Positions 17,276 to 25,437 of a stretch of DNA of 64,000 nt are shown here, piece by piece (the first letter of the stretch is position 1; each line of letters opens with the position of its first letter). This DNA is from an uncultured Macellibacteroides sp. (GTDB lineage: Bacteria > Bacteroidota > Bacteroidia > Bacteroidales > Tannerellaceae), in assembly GCF_963667135.1 (NCBI RefSeq), contig NZ_OY762974.1:4353054-4417053 (forward strand), in the 5' to 3' direction. The notes beneath the pieces are model-generated. The model was not told the origin of the DNA. It saw only the letters and a list, made by a program, of their open reading frames with translations, and did not search any database. The position numbers and the translations under genes were made by a program.

Positions 17276-20200
17276 ATGAAAATAAAAATTCTTACTACAC
17301 TTATATTCCTATTTCTCCTAACCGATGTAAATGCTATACCAAGTTTGAAGATAGAAGAAAATGATTCTATTGTAGCCAGAGATACTTCTCGTTTAAGTGA
17401 AATAATGCTTCCTGATTATTATAGGGATATTTTTGCTGGAAAAGGGAATATAGACATTGCAAGACCTGAATTATCTCAACCAATGATAATCCTTAACAAT
17501 ACGTATGCAGTAGGAACCATTGAAGGACAAGCTGGTGTATCATCAAGCGGAGCTGCAACTTATCAGATTCCGATTGAAGTCCCCAACGGAATTGCAGGCC
17601 ATAAACCGAACGTTAGCATTACCTACAACAGTCAGTCTGGGGTAGGTTTACTGGGGTACGGATGGAATATTTCGGCTTCATCTTCTATTTCGCGAAGTGG
17701 TAAATCTATCTATTACGATAATGTATCGGAAGCTCCCAATTTATCAAATACGGATAATTTAATTCTTGACGGACAACGATTACTTTTGGAGTCTGGAAGC
17801 AATCTTGCGAATGGAGCAAAGTATCGAACAGAGGTTGAAGGATATAGTACCATAACATATAAAGTGATTAATTCGTATGCTTGTTTTGAGGTAAAGACTC
17901 CCGACGGAAAAATTCTTGAATATGGCTCTACATCAGATTCTTATATTGAATCGACAAGTGGAGGAGCCGCCTTGTTTTGGTTGTTGTCAAAAGTGACTGA
18001 TAATAAAGGAAATACGATTACTTATACTTATAACGAAATAGCAAATAATGGAGAGTTTTATTTAACATCCATTCAATATGCAGGAAATCGAAAAGTGTCA
18101 CTTACATACGAAGACAGATCTGACAAACAAATATCCTACGTTGCTGGTGTTGCTGTAAATACCAGGAAAATTATAAAAAAGCTTACAACAAGTATAGGAA
18201 GCACTGTAGTAAAAGAGTATTTGTTTAATCATGTGTATGACGGTTATTATTCTAAGTTAACTGAAATAGTTGAACAAGGACAAAACAATGAAAGGTATAA
18301 TTCGACTCAGATTAATTATGGTATGTCAGATGTATATGGCAATGAATACTTATCAACACTTTCAACAAACAGACAAGGGAATAAACCTTTGTTTGCGGAT
18401 TTTAATGGAGATGGGAAAACCGATTTTTTGTCTTATCCCGAAAAAAGCAGCTATACAACTTCAGACGTAGCCACCTTGTTTTTGGCAAATAATTATTATG
18501 GTGATGTTAGTTTTTCTCAAAAATGTACTATTCCTCTTACTTCAGGATTTTCACATATTCTGTTGGCCGATGTAAATGGTGACTCTAAAATAGACGCAAT
18601 AGTGGTGTCTCTTGCTCCAAATGGGACGTATCGATATAATTATTATACGTATGAAGTAGATCGGTTTGTATATAATTATAAAGGATTCAATACCAACGGA
18701 TCAACCGGAATTGCCGGAGATTTTAATGGTGATGGTAAATTTGAGATTCTGGTAAAAGAAAATCAAAAGGTATTTAATGGAGAAGGGCAAGAAATTGCTT
18801 CAGGAGGAATTGATAATTGGGGAAAGATGTATGCGTATTGTTTTCCTAATAATAATTACTTAAGTGATTTCAATGGAAACGGTAAAACAGATATATTAGT
18901 ATTAAATGAAACAGGCAGTTGGGTATATGAACTAAACGGAAATAGCTTCACCAAATTGACAAGTTTTTCTAATTCAATGTTGAACAATACCTATTTCCCT
19001 TATTTAGGCGATTTTAATGGTGATGGTAAAACAGATATTTTATATCAAAATGTTCAGCAGGGAAATTACAATGATGTTAGCATACTTTTTTCAACCGGAA
19101 AGAGCTTTATCAGACAATCGACTTCAGATGTGAATATTAGGGCTAAAGTGCAGGTGGGGGATTTTAATAAAGATGGCAAGGCGGATATTTTTCACATGGA
19201 AATAGTTGACGGTAAAGTCGTTATGAAAATTGGCACTTATGATGGGACCCGTTTTGTTACAAAAAATTATTCTTCACTATTAAGCCCGAGTGATTTAACT
19301 GTTCCATACGAATATGATAATTACTTATTTCCTATAGCAGATTTTAATGGCGATGGCAGGGCTGAATTCTGTTTTGCCCGATACGTAGATGCATATTTTA
19401 TTCATACGTTTGATGATGAACAAACATTGTTAGCAAAAACAATCAGCAATGGATTAGGTGAAAATATTTCATTTAACTATCAACCAATTACAGACGAAGT
19501 AACCTGTAAAATTGAAGAAAGTGTTTCATTTCCACTTTCAAACCCGAGATTCCCTTTACAAGTTGTAAGAAGTATGAGTGTTGCGGGAAATAATTATTAT
19601 GATAATACAACCTATTATTATAAAAATCCGCGTATACACAAACAAGGAAAAGGATTTATAGGTTTTGGCGAGGTTGAAGCGAGAAATAATAGTACATCAA
19701 TCAATACTATTACAAAATATGGATACGATACCAGCTATTATTATCCATGGGTACTTGAACAAAAACAGACTACAAGTACTGGAACTCCCATTACTACCGC
19801 CACAACCGAAAATGCAACTGTTTATGAGGCTCCAAAACGTTTTTTTCCGTATGTTAGAAAGCAAACCGTAACAGATCACTTGAAAGGGACAATTGTTACA
19901 ACAGATTTAATAAACATTGAATATGGGAAACCTAAAACCATAATAAAAAAATATGGTAATGATTTGACGGAAACTACAACTACTGTTTTTCAGAATGTAA
20001 CTACGGAGAATAAATGGATTCTTGGGTTGCCTATTACGGTTGAAAAAAAGACAACCCGTGGAGGTAACGACTGGATTGAGAAATCTGCTTACCAATATAA
20101 TACGGACAATAAATTGTCTTTAAAGCAGATGTACACGAATGATGGTACGAAGCAAGTATCGGAAGAAGCGTATACCTACGATCGCTTTGGTAATGTTACT

Positions 20201-23200
20201 TACACAACGTTAAAAGCCTTTACTTCTGCTAATCTGTTAAAAACATATTATCATTATTCTTTGGATGGAATTTATGAGACTGTTCTCACAGACCCCATGA
20301 ATAGAACAATAGTAAAGAGTTATAACATATTAGGACAAGTGTCTACCAGTACGGATATTTGGGGAAATGTCACTAAGTATGAATACGATGGTATGGGCAG
20401 GCTTAAAAAATCGAATTATCCCGATGGTACGCAGGCTGTTGTTACCCGCGCCTGGAGCTCTGATGCTAACAGCGTTTTTAGTATCACAAAAGAAGAAACT
20501 GGAAAACCAACCCTAACAACTTTCTATAACACTCGCGGACTTGAACTACGAACCAGTAGGCAAAGGTTCAATGATAGCAGAATTCTTACAGATAATATAT
20601 ATGATAATGCAGGTCGTCTTACCAAGACATCGTTGCCTTTTAAAACCGGAGCCGCTACACTATGGAATACGTACGAGTATGATGTGTACGGACGATTAAA
20701 ACTACTGAATTATGCTTCAGGAAAAAGTGATGTCTATACCTACACAGGAAATAGCGTAACAGAAACAAAAGACGGAATAACCATTACCAGAACGTATAAT
20801 GCCAAAGAGGAGTTGATTGGAACCAGCGATCCTGCCGGTGCAATAGTTTATCAAATGCGCCCGGATGGACAACCTTCTTCTATTACAACTCCTGGTCCGA
20901 TTGTAACGCGTTTTTCGTATGATGGATATGGTAGGCAAACGGAAATAAATGATCCAAGTATAGGTCTGAAATTATATGAATATGATGACGCAGGAAATAT
21001 TAAATCCGAAACAGATGCCAATGGAGAAATAAAGCGGATGGAATATGATTCGTACGGGCGGATTACAAAGCGTATTTTGCCAGAATATGAGACAACATTT
21101 ATGTACGATGGCTACGGAGCTTTGAAAAGTGAAAAATCCACTAATAATACATCTAAATCTTATGATTATGATGGCTTAGGCCGGTTACTTTTTAGTCAGG
21201 AAAATGTGGATGACCGATGGGGTGGATACAACTATAATTATTCACCAACAACAGGAAATTTGGAATCAAAAGATTATATTTCTTCTACCGAAGGATATGT
21301 CGTAACAGAAAATTACACATATCAGAATGGATCTTTGACGGAAATTAAACGAGATGGACTAACCTCAATATGGAAATTACAGGAGGAAAATGTTTTTGGC
21401 CAGCCAACAAAGATTTCTACTGGTCCTTTAACCCGTACCTATACGTATAGTGACTACGGACTGCCCACTGCAAGTATGGTTAACTCTGAAGGAACTGTTA
21501 TTCAGAATTACGGGATGTTGTTTAACCCTGTAACTGGTAATCTAACAAGCCGGGGAGACCACAAAAACAGCAAGTATGAACAGTTCCAATATGACAATCT
21601 GAATCGTTTAACGCATGTTTATGCTGCCACCTCTCTAACTTCAGGGGTAGCATCTAACCCAACGAATGTTTATAGCTATAGTGCTAACGGAAACCTGGAA
21701 AACAAGAGTGATGCTGGAAAATACTCTTACGGGGATCCGGCTAAGCCGTATGCGGTTACATCTGTAGCGCTAAGCGGAAATGCCATACCTGTAAGGCTTC
21801 AGGAGATAACATATACTTCTTTTGAACGACCGTCTGTGTTAACCGAAAATAACTACATGGCCACCTTTACGTACGATGGGTCTGGTGAACGGTCAAAAAT
21901 GGAGATTAAGCGATACAATAATAGCCAGATTCTCCGTTATTATTTAAACGGAAGTCATGAAGTAGACGTAACTCCGGCGGGAGAAAAGGAAAGGCTTTAC
22001 TTAGGTGGTGATGCTTACTCTGCTCCGTCAGTTTTAGTAAAGGAAAACGGTAGTTGGAACATATATTATATTTGCCGTGATCATTTAGGAAGTATCACGC
22101 AAATAACCAATGGCAGCGGAGTAATGCAGCAGGAACTTAGTTACGATGCCTGGGGCAGATTAAGAAACCCTAGTACTCTTGCAGTATACGCTCCGGATAC
22201 TGAACCAACGTTGTTTTTAGGACGTGGTTATACTGGTCATGAACACCTTACGATGTTTGGACTGGTAAACATGAATGCCCGGCTGTACGATCCGGCGGTA
22301 GGCAGATTTCTGTCACCAGACCCGTATGTGCAGATGGCTGATTTCAGCCAAAATTATAATCGTTTTAGCTATGCAATGAATAATCCACTAGTATATATAG
22401 ACAAAGATGGAGAAGTTCTGGGCTTGTTTATAATTGGAGGTGCGTTGATTGGTTCTTATATTGGAGCTTCAGTTAAAGGAGGTTCTTTTAATCCGGCCAA
22501 ATGGCAAGGTGCCTGGTGGCAGGGAGCTTTATGGGGAGGTGCGATTGGAGCTGTTAGTGGAGCTTTGGTTGGTTCAATGTGGGCTGCAGGAGGAATTAAT
22601 ATTGCCTTTTCCGGAAATGTCTACAACTTATCTGTACCTTTGGGGTCTGTATCCGTATCATCCGCAGGTTATGGATCTGTATCATTAGGTACTGGTATTT
22701 GGGGCAGTGGAGGCCTAGTCTATACATTTGGAAATAAGAAAGAAGATTCTCTACTAGAAGCAAATCTGATTCGCGAAGAAGGCTTAAAATCTCTTGAGCG
22801 ATTTAATCAAATGATGCAAGATGGTGGATCGTTTTATATGGGAACCGGAGTTGGTATTGTGGGTGAAACACTTTACAGTAAAGATTTAGGAACTTGGATG
22901 GGAAAAGATTTCAAAATAAGAAACCAGAGTTGGGGGGGAAACAAACAAACAGGGGGCAAATATAAATTTGCAAAAAATTTGGCAAGACCTTTTCAATTTG
23001 TTTCATCAGCGCTGGGGTTTTATGACATGTATATATCTACTAGTAAAGCATGGAAAGGCGAAATGTCTCATGAAGAGGCTATAGGGGATGTGATTTTTGG
23101 GGGTGTATCACTTTATTCTGGCTTTTGGGGAGGCTGGGCTAATTTCTGGTATGGACTGGGTAAAGAATATGGTCCAATGAAAACCTATTTAAAGCATCAA

Positions 23201-23215
23201 GAAGAAAAGAAATAG
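17276..23215 (+). CDS. RHS-repeat polymorphic toxin candidate with SpvB-like and FG-GAP domains
   Basis: This 1,979-residue exported protein starts with a signal peptide (residues 1-20). Order: a SpvB/TcaC-like start near 95-140 (YQIPIEVPNG, NSQSGVGLLGYGWNI), seven FG-GAP/VCBS-type DxNGDGK calcium motifs at about 373-700, and YD/RHS repeats at about 960-1560. The RHS core follows at 1575-1713 (RDHLGSITQITNGSG, ARLYDPAVGRFLSPDPYVQ, NRFSYAMNNPLVYIDKDGE). The remaining 266 residues are a variable tail, Gly- and Trp-rich with hydrophobic stretches. I recognise no toxin motif in it. The core-plus-variable-tail layout is that of polymorphic toxins, in which the shell encloses the tail. No T9SS domain is present in this protein. 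Confidence 0.9.
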   Translation: MKIKILTTLIFLFLLTDVNAIPSLKIEENDSIVARDTSRLSEIMLPDYYRDIFAGKGNIDIARPELSQPMIILNNTYAVGTIEGQAGVSSSGAATYQIPIEVPNGIAGHKPNVSITYNSQSGVGLLGYGWNISASSSISRSGKSIYYDNVSEAPNLSNTDNLILDGQRLLLESGSNLANGAKYRTEVEGYSTITYKVINSYACFEVKTPDGKILEYGSTSDSYIESTSGGAALFWLLSKVTDNKGNTITYTYNEIANNGEFYLTSIQYAGNRKVSLTYEDRSDKQISYVAGVAVNTRKIIKKLTTSIGSTVVKEYLFNHVYDGYYSKLTEIVEQGQNNERYNSTQINYGMSDVYGNEYLSTLSTNRQGNKPLFADFNGDGKTDFLSYPEKSSYTTSDVATLFLANNYYGDVSFSQKCTIPLTSGFSHILLADVNGDSKIDAIVVSLAPNGTYRYNYYTYEVDRFVYNYKGFNTNGSTGIAGDFNGDGKFEILVKENQKVFNGEGQEIASGGIDNWGKMYAYCFPNNNYLSDFNGNGKTDILVLNETGSWVYELNGNSFTKLTSFSNSMLNNTYFPYLGDFNGDGKTDILYQNVQQGNYNDVSILFSTGKSFIRQSTSDVNIRAKVQVGDFNKDGKADIFHMEIVDGKVVMKIGTYDGTRFVTKNYSSLLSPSDLTVPYEYDNYLFPIADFNGDGRAEFCFARYVDAYFIHTFDDEQTLLAKTISNGLGENISFNYQPITDEVTCKIEESVSFPLSNPRFPLQVVRSMSVAGNNYYDNTTYYYKNPRIHKQGKGFIGFGEVEARNNSTSINTITKYGYDTSYYYPWVLEQKQTTSTGTPITTATTENATVYEAPKRFFPYVRKQTVTDHLKGTIVTTDLINIEYGKPKTIIKKYGNDLTETTTTVFQNVTTENKWILGLPITVEKKTTRGGNDWIEKSAYQYNTDNKLSLKQMYTNDGTKQVSEEAYTYDRFGNVTYTTLKAFTSANLLKTYYHYSLDGIYETVLTDPMNRTIVKSYNILGQVSTSTDIWGNVTKYEYDGMGRLKKSNYPDGTQAVVTRAWSSDANSVFSITKEETGKPTLTTFYNTRGLELRTSRQRFNDSRILTDNIYDNAGRLTKTSLPFKTGAATLWNTYEYDVYGRLKLLNYASGKSDVYTYTGNSVTETKDGITITRTYNAKEELIGTSDPAGAIVYQMRPDGQPSSITTPGPIVTRFSYDGYGRQTEINDPSIGLKLYEYDDAGNIKSETDANGEIKRMEYDSYGRITKRILPEYETTFMYDGYGALKSEKSTNNTSKSYDYDGLGRLLFSQENVDDRWGGYNYNYSPTTGNLESKDYISSTEGYVVTENYTYQNGSLTEIKRDGLTSIWKLQEENVFGQPTKISTGPLTRTYTYSDYGLPTASMVNSEGTVIQNYGMLFNPVTGNLTSRGDHKNSKYEQFQYDNLNRLTHVYAATSLTSGVASNPTNVYSYSANGNLENKSDAGKYSYGDPAKPYAVTSVALSGNAIPVRLQEITYTSFERPSVLTENNYMATFTYDGSGERSKMEIKRYNNSQILRYYLNGSHEVDVTPAGEKERLYLGGDAYSAPSVLVKENGSWNIYYICRDHLGSITQITNGSGVMQQELSYDAWGRLRNPSTLAVYAPDTEPTLFLGRGYTGHEHLTMFGLVNMNARLYDPAVGRFLSPDPYVQMADFSQNYNRFSYAMNNPLVYIDKDGEVLGLFIIGGALIGSYIGASVKGGSFNPAKWQGAWWQGALWGGAIGAVSGALVGSMWAAGGINIAFSGNVYNLSVPLGSVSVSSAGYGSVSLGTGIWGSGGLVYTFGNKKEDSLLEANLIREEGLKSLERFNQMMQDGGSFYMGTGVGIVGETLYSKDLGTWMGKDFKIRNQSWGGNKQTGGKYKFAKNLARPFQFVSSALGFYDMYISTSKAWKGEMSHEEAIGDVIFGGVSLYSGFWGGWANFWYGLGKEYGPMKTYLKHQEEKK

Positions 23216-23230
23216 TTGATAAATTATATA

Positions 23231-23239
23231 AAAGGAGGT
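23231..23239 (+). promoter_or_regulatory. Near-perfect Shine-Dalgarno sequence before the membrane gene
   Basis: AAAGGAGGT lies 7 bases before the ATG at 23247. This is a full-strength Shine-Dalgarno sequence, unusual for Bacteroidota, whose genes mostly lack one. Confidence 0.75.
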
Positions 23240-23246
23240 AAATAAA

Positions 23247-23648
23247 ATGAATTTTTTTGAATACTTATTTTGTCGCTTGTATTGGTGGAATACAGAAATA
23301 ATAAAGGAAAAAAATATGCCTGTGTATTATTCTATTGTAGGAATTTCTGTTTTTCATGGATTTAGTATTATTCCTATATTCGGATTTTTATATGTTTTAA
23401 TTTTTGGCTCTTATTATATAAAAAATACTGTCTTCGGATTGAATCCTTTTTTAATTATTGGAATAATCACTTTAGTAATAGATTTCTTGTATTTTAGAAA
23501 TAAACAAAGTATATTGTACAAGCAATTTAAAAAGATTCCCAAGCAGAAAAAAAAGAGAAAGGATATTTTATGTATTATTTATATTGCGAGTATCATCGTT
23601 GTAAATATATTATCTATGCTCTATTTTCGGTCTAAAAATTTGGGATAA
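23247..23648 (+). CDS. Membrane protein, candidate immunity protein (copy 1)
   Basis: This 133-residue inner-membrane protein begins with a conserved MNFFEYLFCRLYWWNTEIIK, has three hydrophobic segments (about residues 28-47, 64-79, 108-125) and a basic loop KQFKKIPKQKKKRK. It is an evident paralogue of the gene at 24448. It starts 31 bases after the RHS stop, the place where an immunity gene is expected. I infer immunity to the RHS tail; no named family is recognised. Confidence 0.65.
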   Translation: MNFFEYLFCRLYWWNTEIIKEKNMPVYYSIVGISVFHGFSIIPIFGFLYVLIFGSYYIKNTVFGLNPFLIIGIITLVIDFLYFRNKQSILYKQFKKIPKQKKKRKDILCIIYIASIIVVNILSMLYFRSKNLG

Positions 23649-23744
23649 TTACACTTGTATTTATTCAATGGATTTTTTAGTATTGATTTGTGGAATTAAG
23701 AAAAGGTTTATTTTCCATTTTATACTCCTCAGTTTCAAATAAAG

Positions 23745-23809
23745 AAGGAATTCTCAGTTCGATGATAAATAGGTATTGATTTAATCGGATTGGGAATCCT
23801 TGTTTTTTC
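23745..23809 (+). terminator. Terminator after membrane copy 1
   Basis: AAGGAATTCTCAGTTCGAT pairs with ATCGGATTGGGAATCCTT (mismatches within the stem), followed by GTTTTTT. A near-identical unit follows copy 2 at 24944. Confidence 0.75.
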
Positions 23810-23903
23810 TAGGATTAAAGAATTGTATATATCTTTACGGTCAATAACCGTTTGTAATAATTCTTTTCGTGTATTTTTAAACAATATAATATAGAAATTG
23901 ATA

Positions 23904-24395
23904 ATGAAAACTTTAATTAACCATCAGCTTTTTATTTTCACTTTATTTTCTCTCTGTTTTATCTTCTCAGCAAAAATCTATGCTCAGGATCAGGATAGGG
24001 ACTTGCGTATTGCCAATGGGTTCTGGAGTTATAAGTATTATTTAGGAGACAAGGCTGTTTCGTCATCAGAGTTTAAACAAGAGCTGCAACTCCATGAAGA
24101 GGCTTCAAAAATGTACAAATCCGGAAGTGCCCTGAATGTTACTGGTACTGTGATTGGTAGTATAGGAGCCTTTGTAGTTGGATATGATTTAGGGAGTCGC
24201 CTTGGTGACGGCTCCAAGGGTAATAATGTTTTGTTAACCTCTGGTGGTATTGGTTTGGCAGGAGGTATAATCTTGTATTATATTGGAGAAGGAAAAATTA
24301 AGAAAGCAATTAATCTTTATAATAATAGTAAACAAACTTCGTCTCTTACTCTGGATACCCAAGGGCTGGGCGTTCGTTTATGCTGGGCCTTCTAA
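23904..24395 (+). CDS. Exported hypothetical protein
   Basis: This protein has 163 residues from the ATG at 23904 (an ATG two codons earlier is also possible). It has a signal peptide cut after IYAQ, a charged middle and a Gly-rich hydrophobic region (about residues 80-125) with two short helices, and ends in LGVRLCWAF with a final aromatic. It lies between the two paralogous membrane genes. No family is recognised; it may be a surface or envelope partner. Confidence 0.55.
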   Translation: MKTLINHQLFIFTLFSLCFIFSAKIYAQDQDRDLRIANGFWSYKYYLGDKAVSSSEFKQELQLHEEASKMYKSGSALNVTGTVIGSIGAFVVGYDLGSRLGDGSKGNNVLLTSGGIGLAGGIILYYIGEGKIKKAINLYNNSKQTSSLTLDTQGLGVRLCWAF

Positions 24396-24447
24396 TCTGT
24401 ATTATAAGGTAAAGTGTATCGGTAAAAGATAATTCAAAAGCAATAAA

Positions 24448-24846
24448 ATGAATTTCTTTGAATACCTATATTGTCGCTTGTATTGGTGGAATACTGAAAA
24501 AATAAAGGAAAAAAATACTCCTGTGTTCTATTCTATTGCGGGACTCTCTGTTTTTCATACTTATACCATTGTTCCATTGTATAGTATAATATATGTGTTA
24601 ATATATAAAACATATTTTTTAGAAGAGATTTTAACTTTAAGTCCATTCGTTATTATTAATATTATAGTTTTTATTATAGATTTTATATACTTTAAGAATA
24701 AACAAAGCGTATTATATAAACGATTTAAAGAGATTTCCAAACAGAAAAAAAAGAGAAAAGATGTTTTCTGTATTATATATATTGTAAGTATCATTATTGT
24801 AAATGTGTTGATATCTAACTATCTTCGGTCAAAAAATATGGCATGA
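24448..24846 (+). CDS. Membrane protein, candidate immunity protein (copy 2)
   Basis: This 132-residue membrane protein is a paralogue of the gene at 23247. The N-terminal FEYLYCRLYWWNTEKIKEKN, the FKNKQSVLYKRFKEISKQ loop and the KKRKDVFCIIYIVSIIIVN helix are shared almost residue for residue, while the central helices have drifted. It has three hydrophobic segments. It lacks the strong Shine-Dalgarno sequence of copy 1. I infer a duplicated immunity gene, perhaps with altered specificity. Confidence 0.65.
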   Translation: MNFFEYLYCRLYWWNTEKIKEKNTPVFYSIAGLSVFHTYTIVPLYSIIYVLIYKTYFLEEILTLSPFVIINIIVFIIDFIYFKNKQSVLYKRFKEISKQKKKRKDVFCIIYIVSIIIVNVLISNYLRSKNMA

Positions 24847-24943
24847 ATTTTATATCTATATAATTAATATTTCTCTAATCATTGATTCGAAAGATAACTA
24901 AAAGGCATATTCACCATTTTAGTATTCCTTGGCTTCAATAAAA

Positions 24944-25006
24944 AAGGATTCTCAGTTCGATGATAAATAGGTATTAATTTAATCGAATTGGGAATCCTTG
25001 TTTTTT
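24944..25006 (+). terminator. Terminator after membrane copy 2
   Basis: AAGGATTCTCAGTTCGAT (24944-24961) pairs with ATCGAATTGGGAATCCTT (24982-24999) with two mismatches, followed by GTTTTTT. It duplicates the terminator at 23745. Confidence 0.8.
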
Positions 25007-25030
25007 CTAGGATTAAAGGATTGTATATAT

Positions 25031-25437
25031 ACTTTTAGATAAAGTGTAATTCCCCCCAGCCCGGCATTCTAATAAACACCTGACTGAGGGGGATTTCTTA
25101 TTTCTCTACTACGTGGTAAATCGTTCCGGTTTTGGTTCTTTTGGAGGGGATTTGGTGTTTGCTTAGGATGCGGCCGAAATGGATGATTTTGGTGGCCGAC
25201 AGATTAAAGAGTTTTTTGTTCTGCAGGCGTCCCAGTATTTCAACGGCAAGGAGCTTCTCTCCTTTCTCTGTGGCTTCGGCGGCGCGGAAGAATTGCAGAA
25301 ATAGTTGCTCTGCCGGAACCTGTATCTGAAATTCTTTGTTGGTCTCCGACAAGATCGCCTCTTCGGGGGCCTCAAACCAGTAGCGTTCTCCTCTCTTTAT
25401 TTCGTGCATGGCCTGGGCATACAGCTGGTCGTGATTG
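25031..25437. repeat. Right direct repeat of the RHS island
   Basis: Bases 25093-25437 repeat 14369-14713 in the same orientation. This copy is part of the intact VirE-type gene and its terminator region. Confidence 0.9.
25052..25092 (-). terminator. GC-rich hairpin after the VirE-type gene
   Basis: CCCCCCAGCC and the right arm ACTGAGGGGG form an imperfect stem just after the stop of the minus-strand gene. Its left arm plus loop (CCCCCCAGCCCGGCATTC) equals the reverse complement of the right arm of the hairpin at 14329-14368. Confidence 0.6.

Noticed and set aside
18396..19390. Repeated DFNGDGK segments as a possible tandem DNA repeat
   Set aside because: The repeats are at the protein level (FG-GAP/VCBS motifs) within the RHS gene, not a separate DNA repeat.
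23745..25006. Two near-identical stem-loops as a possible CRISPR array
   Set aside because: Only two copies, 1.2 kb apart, each a terminator after a paralogous gene.
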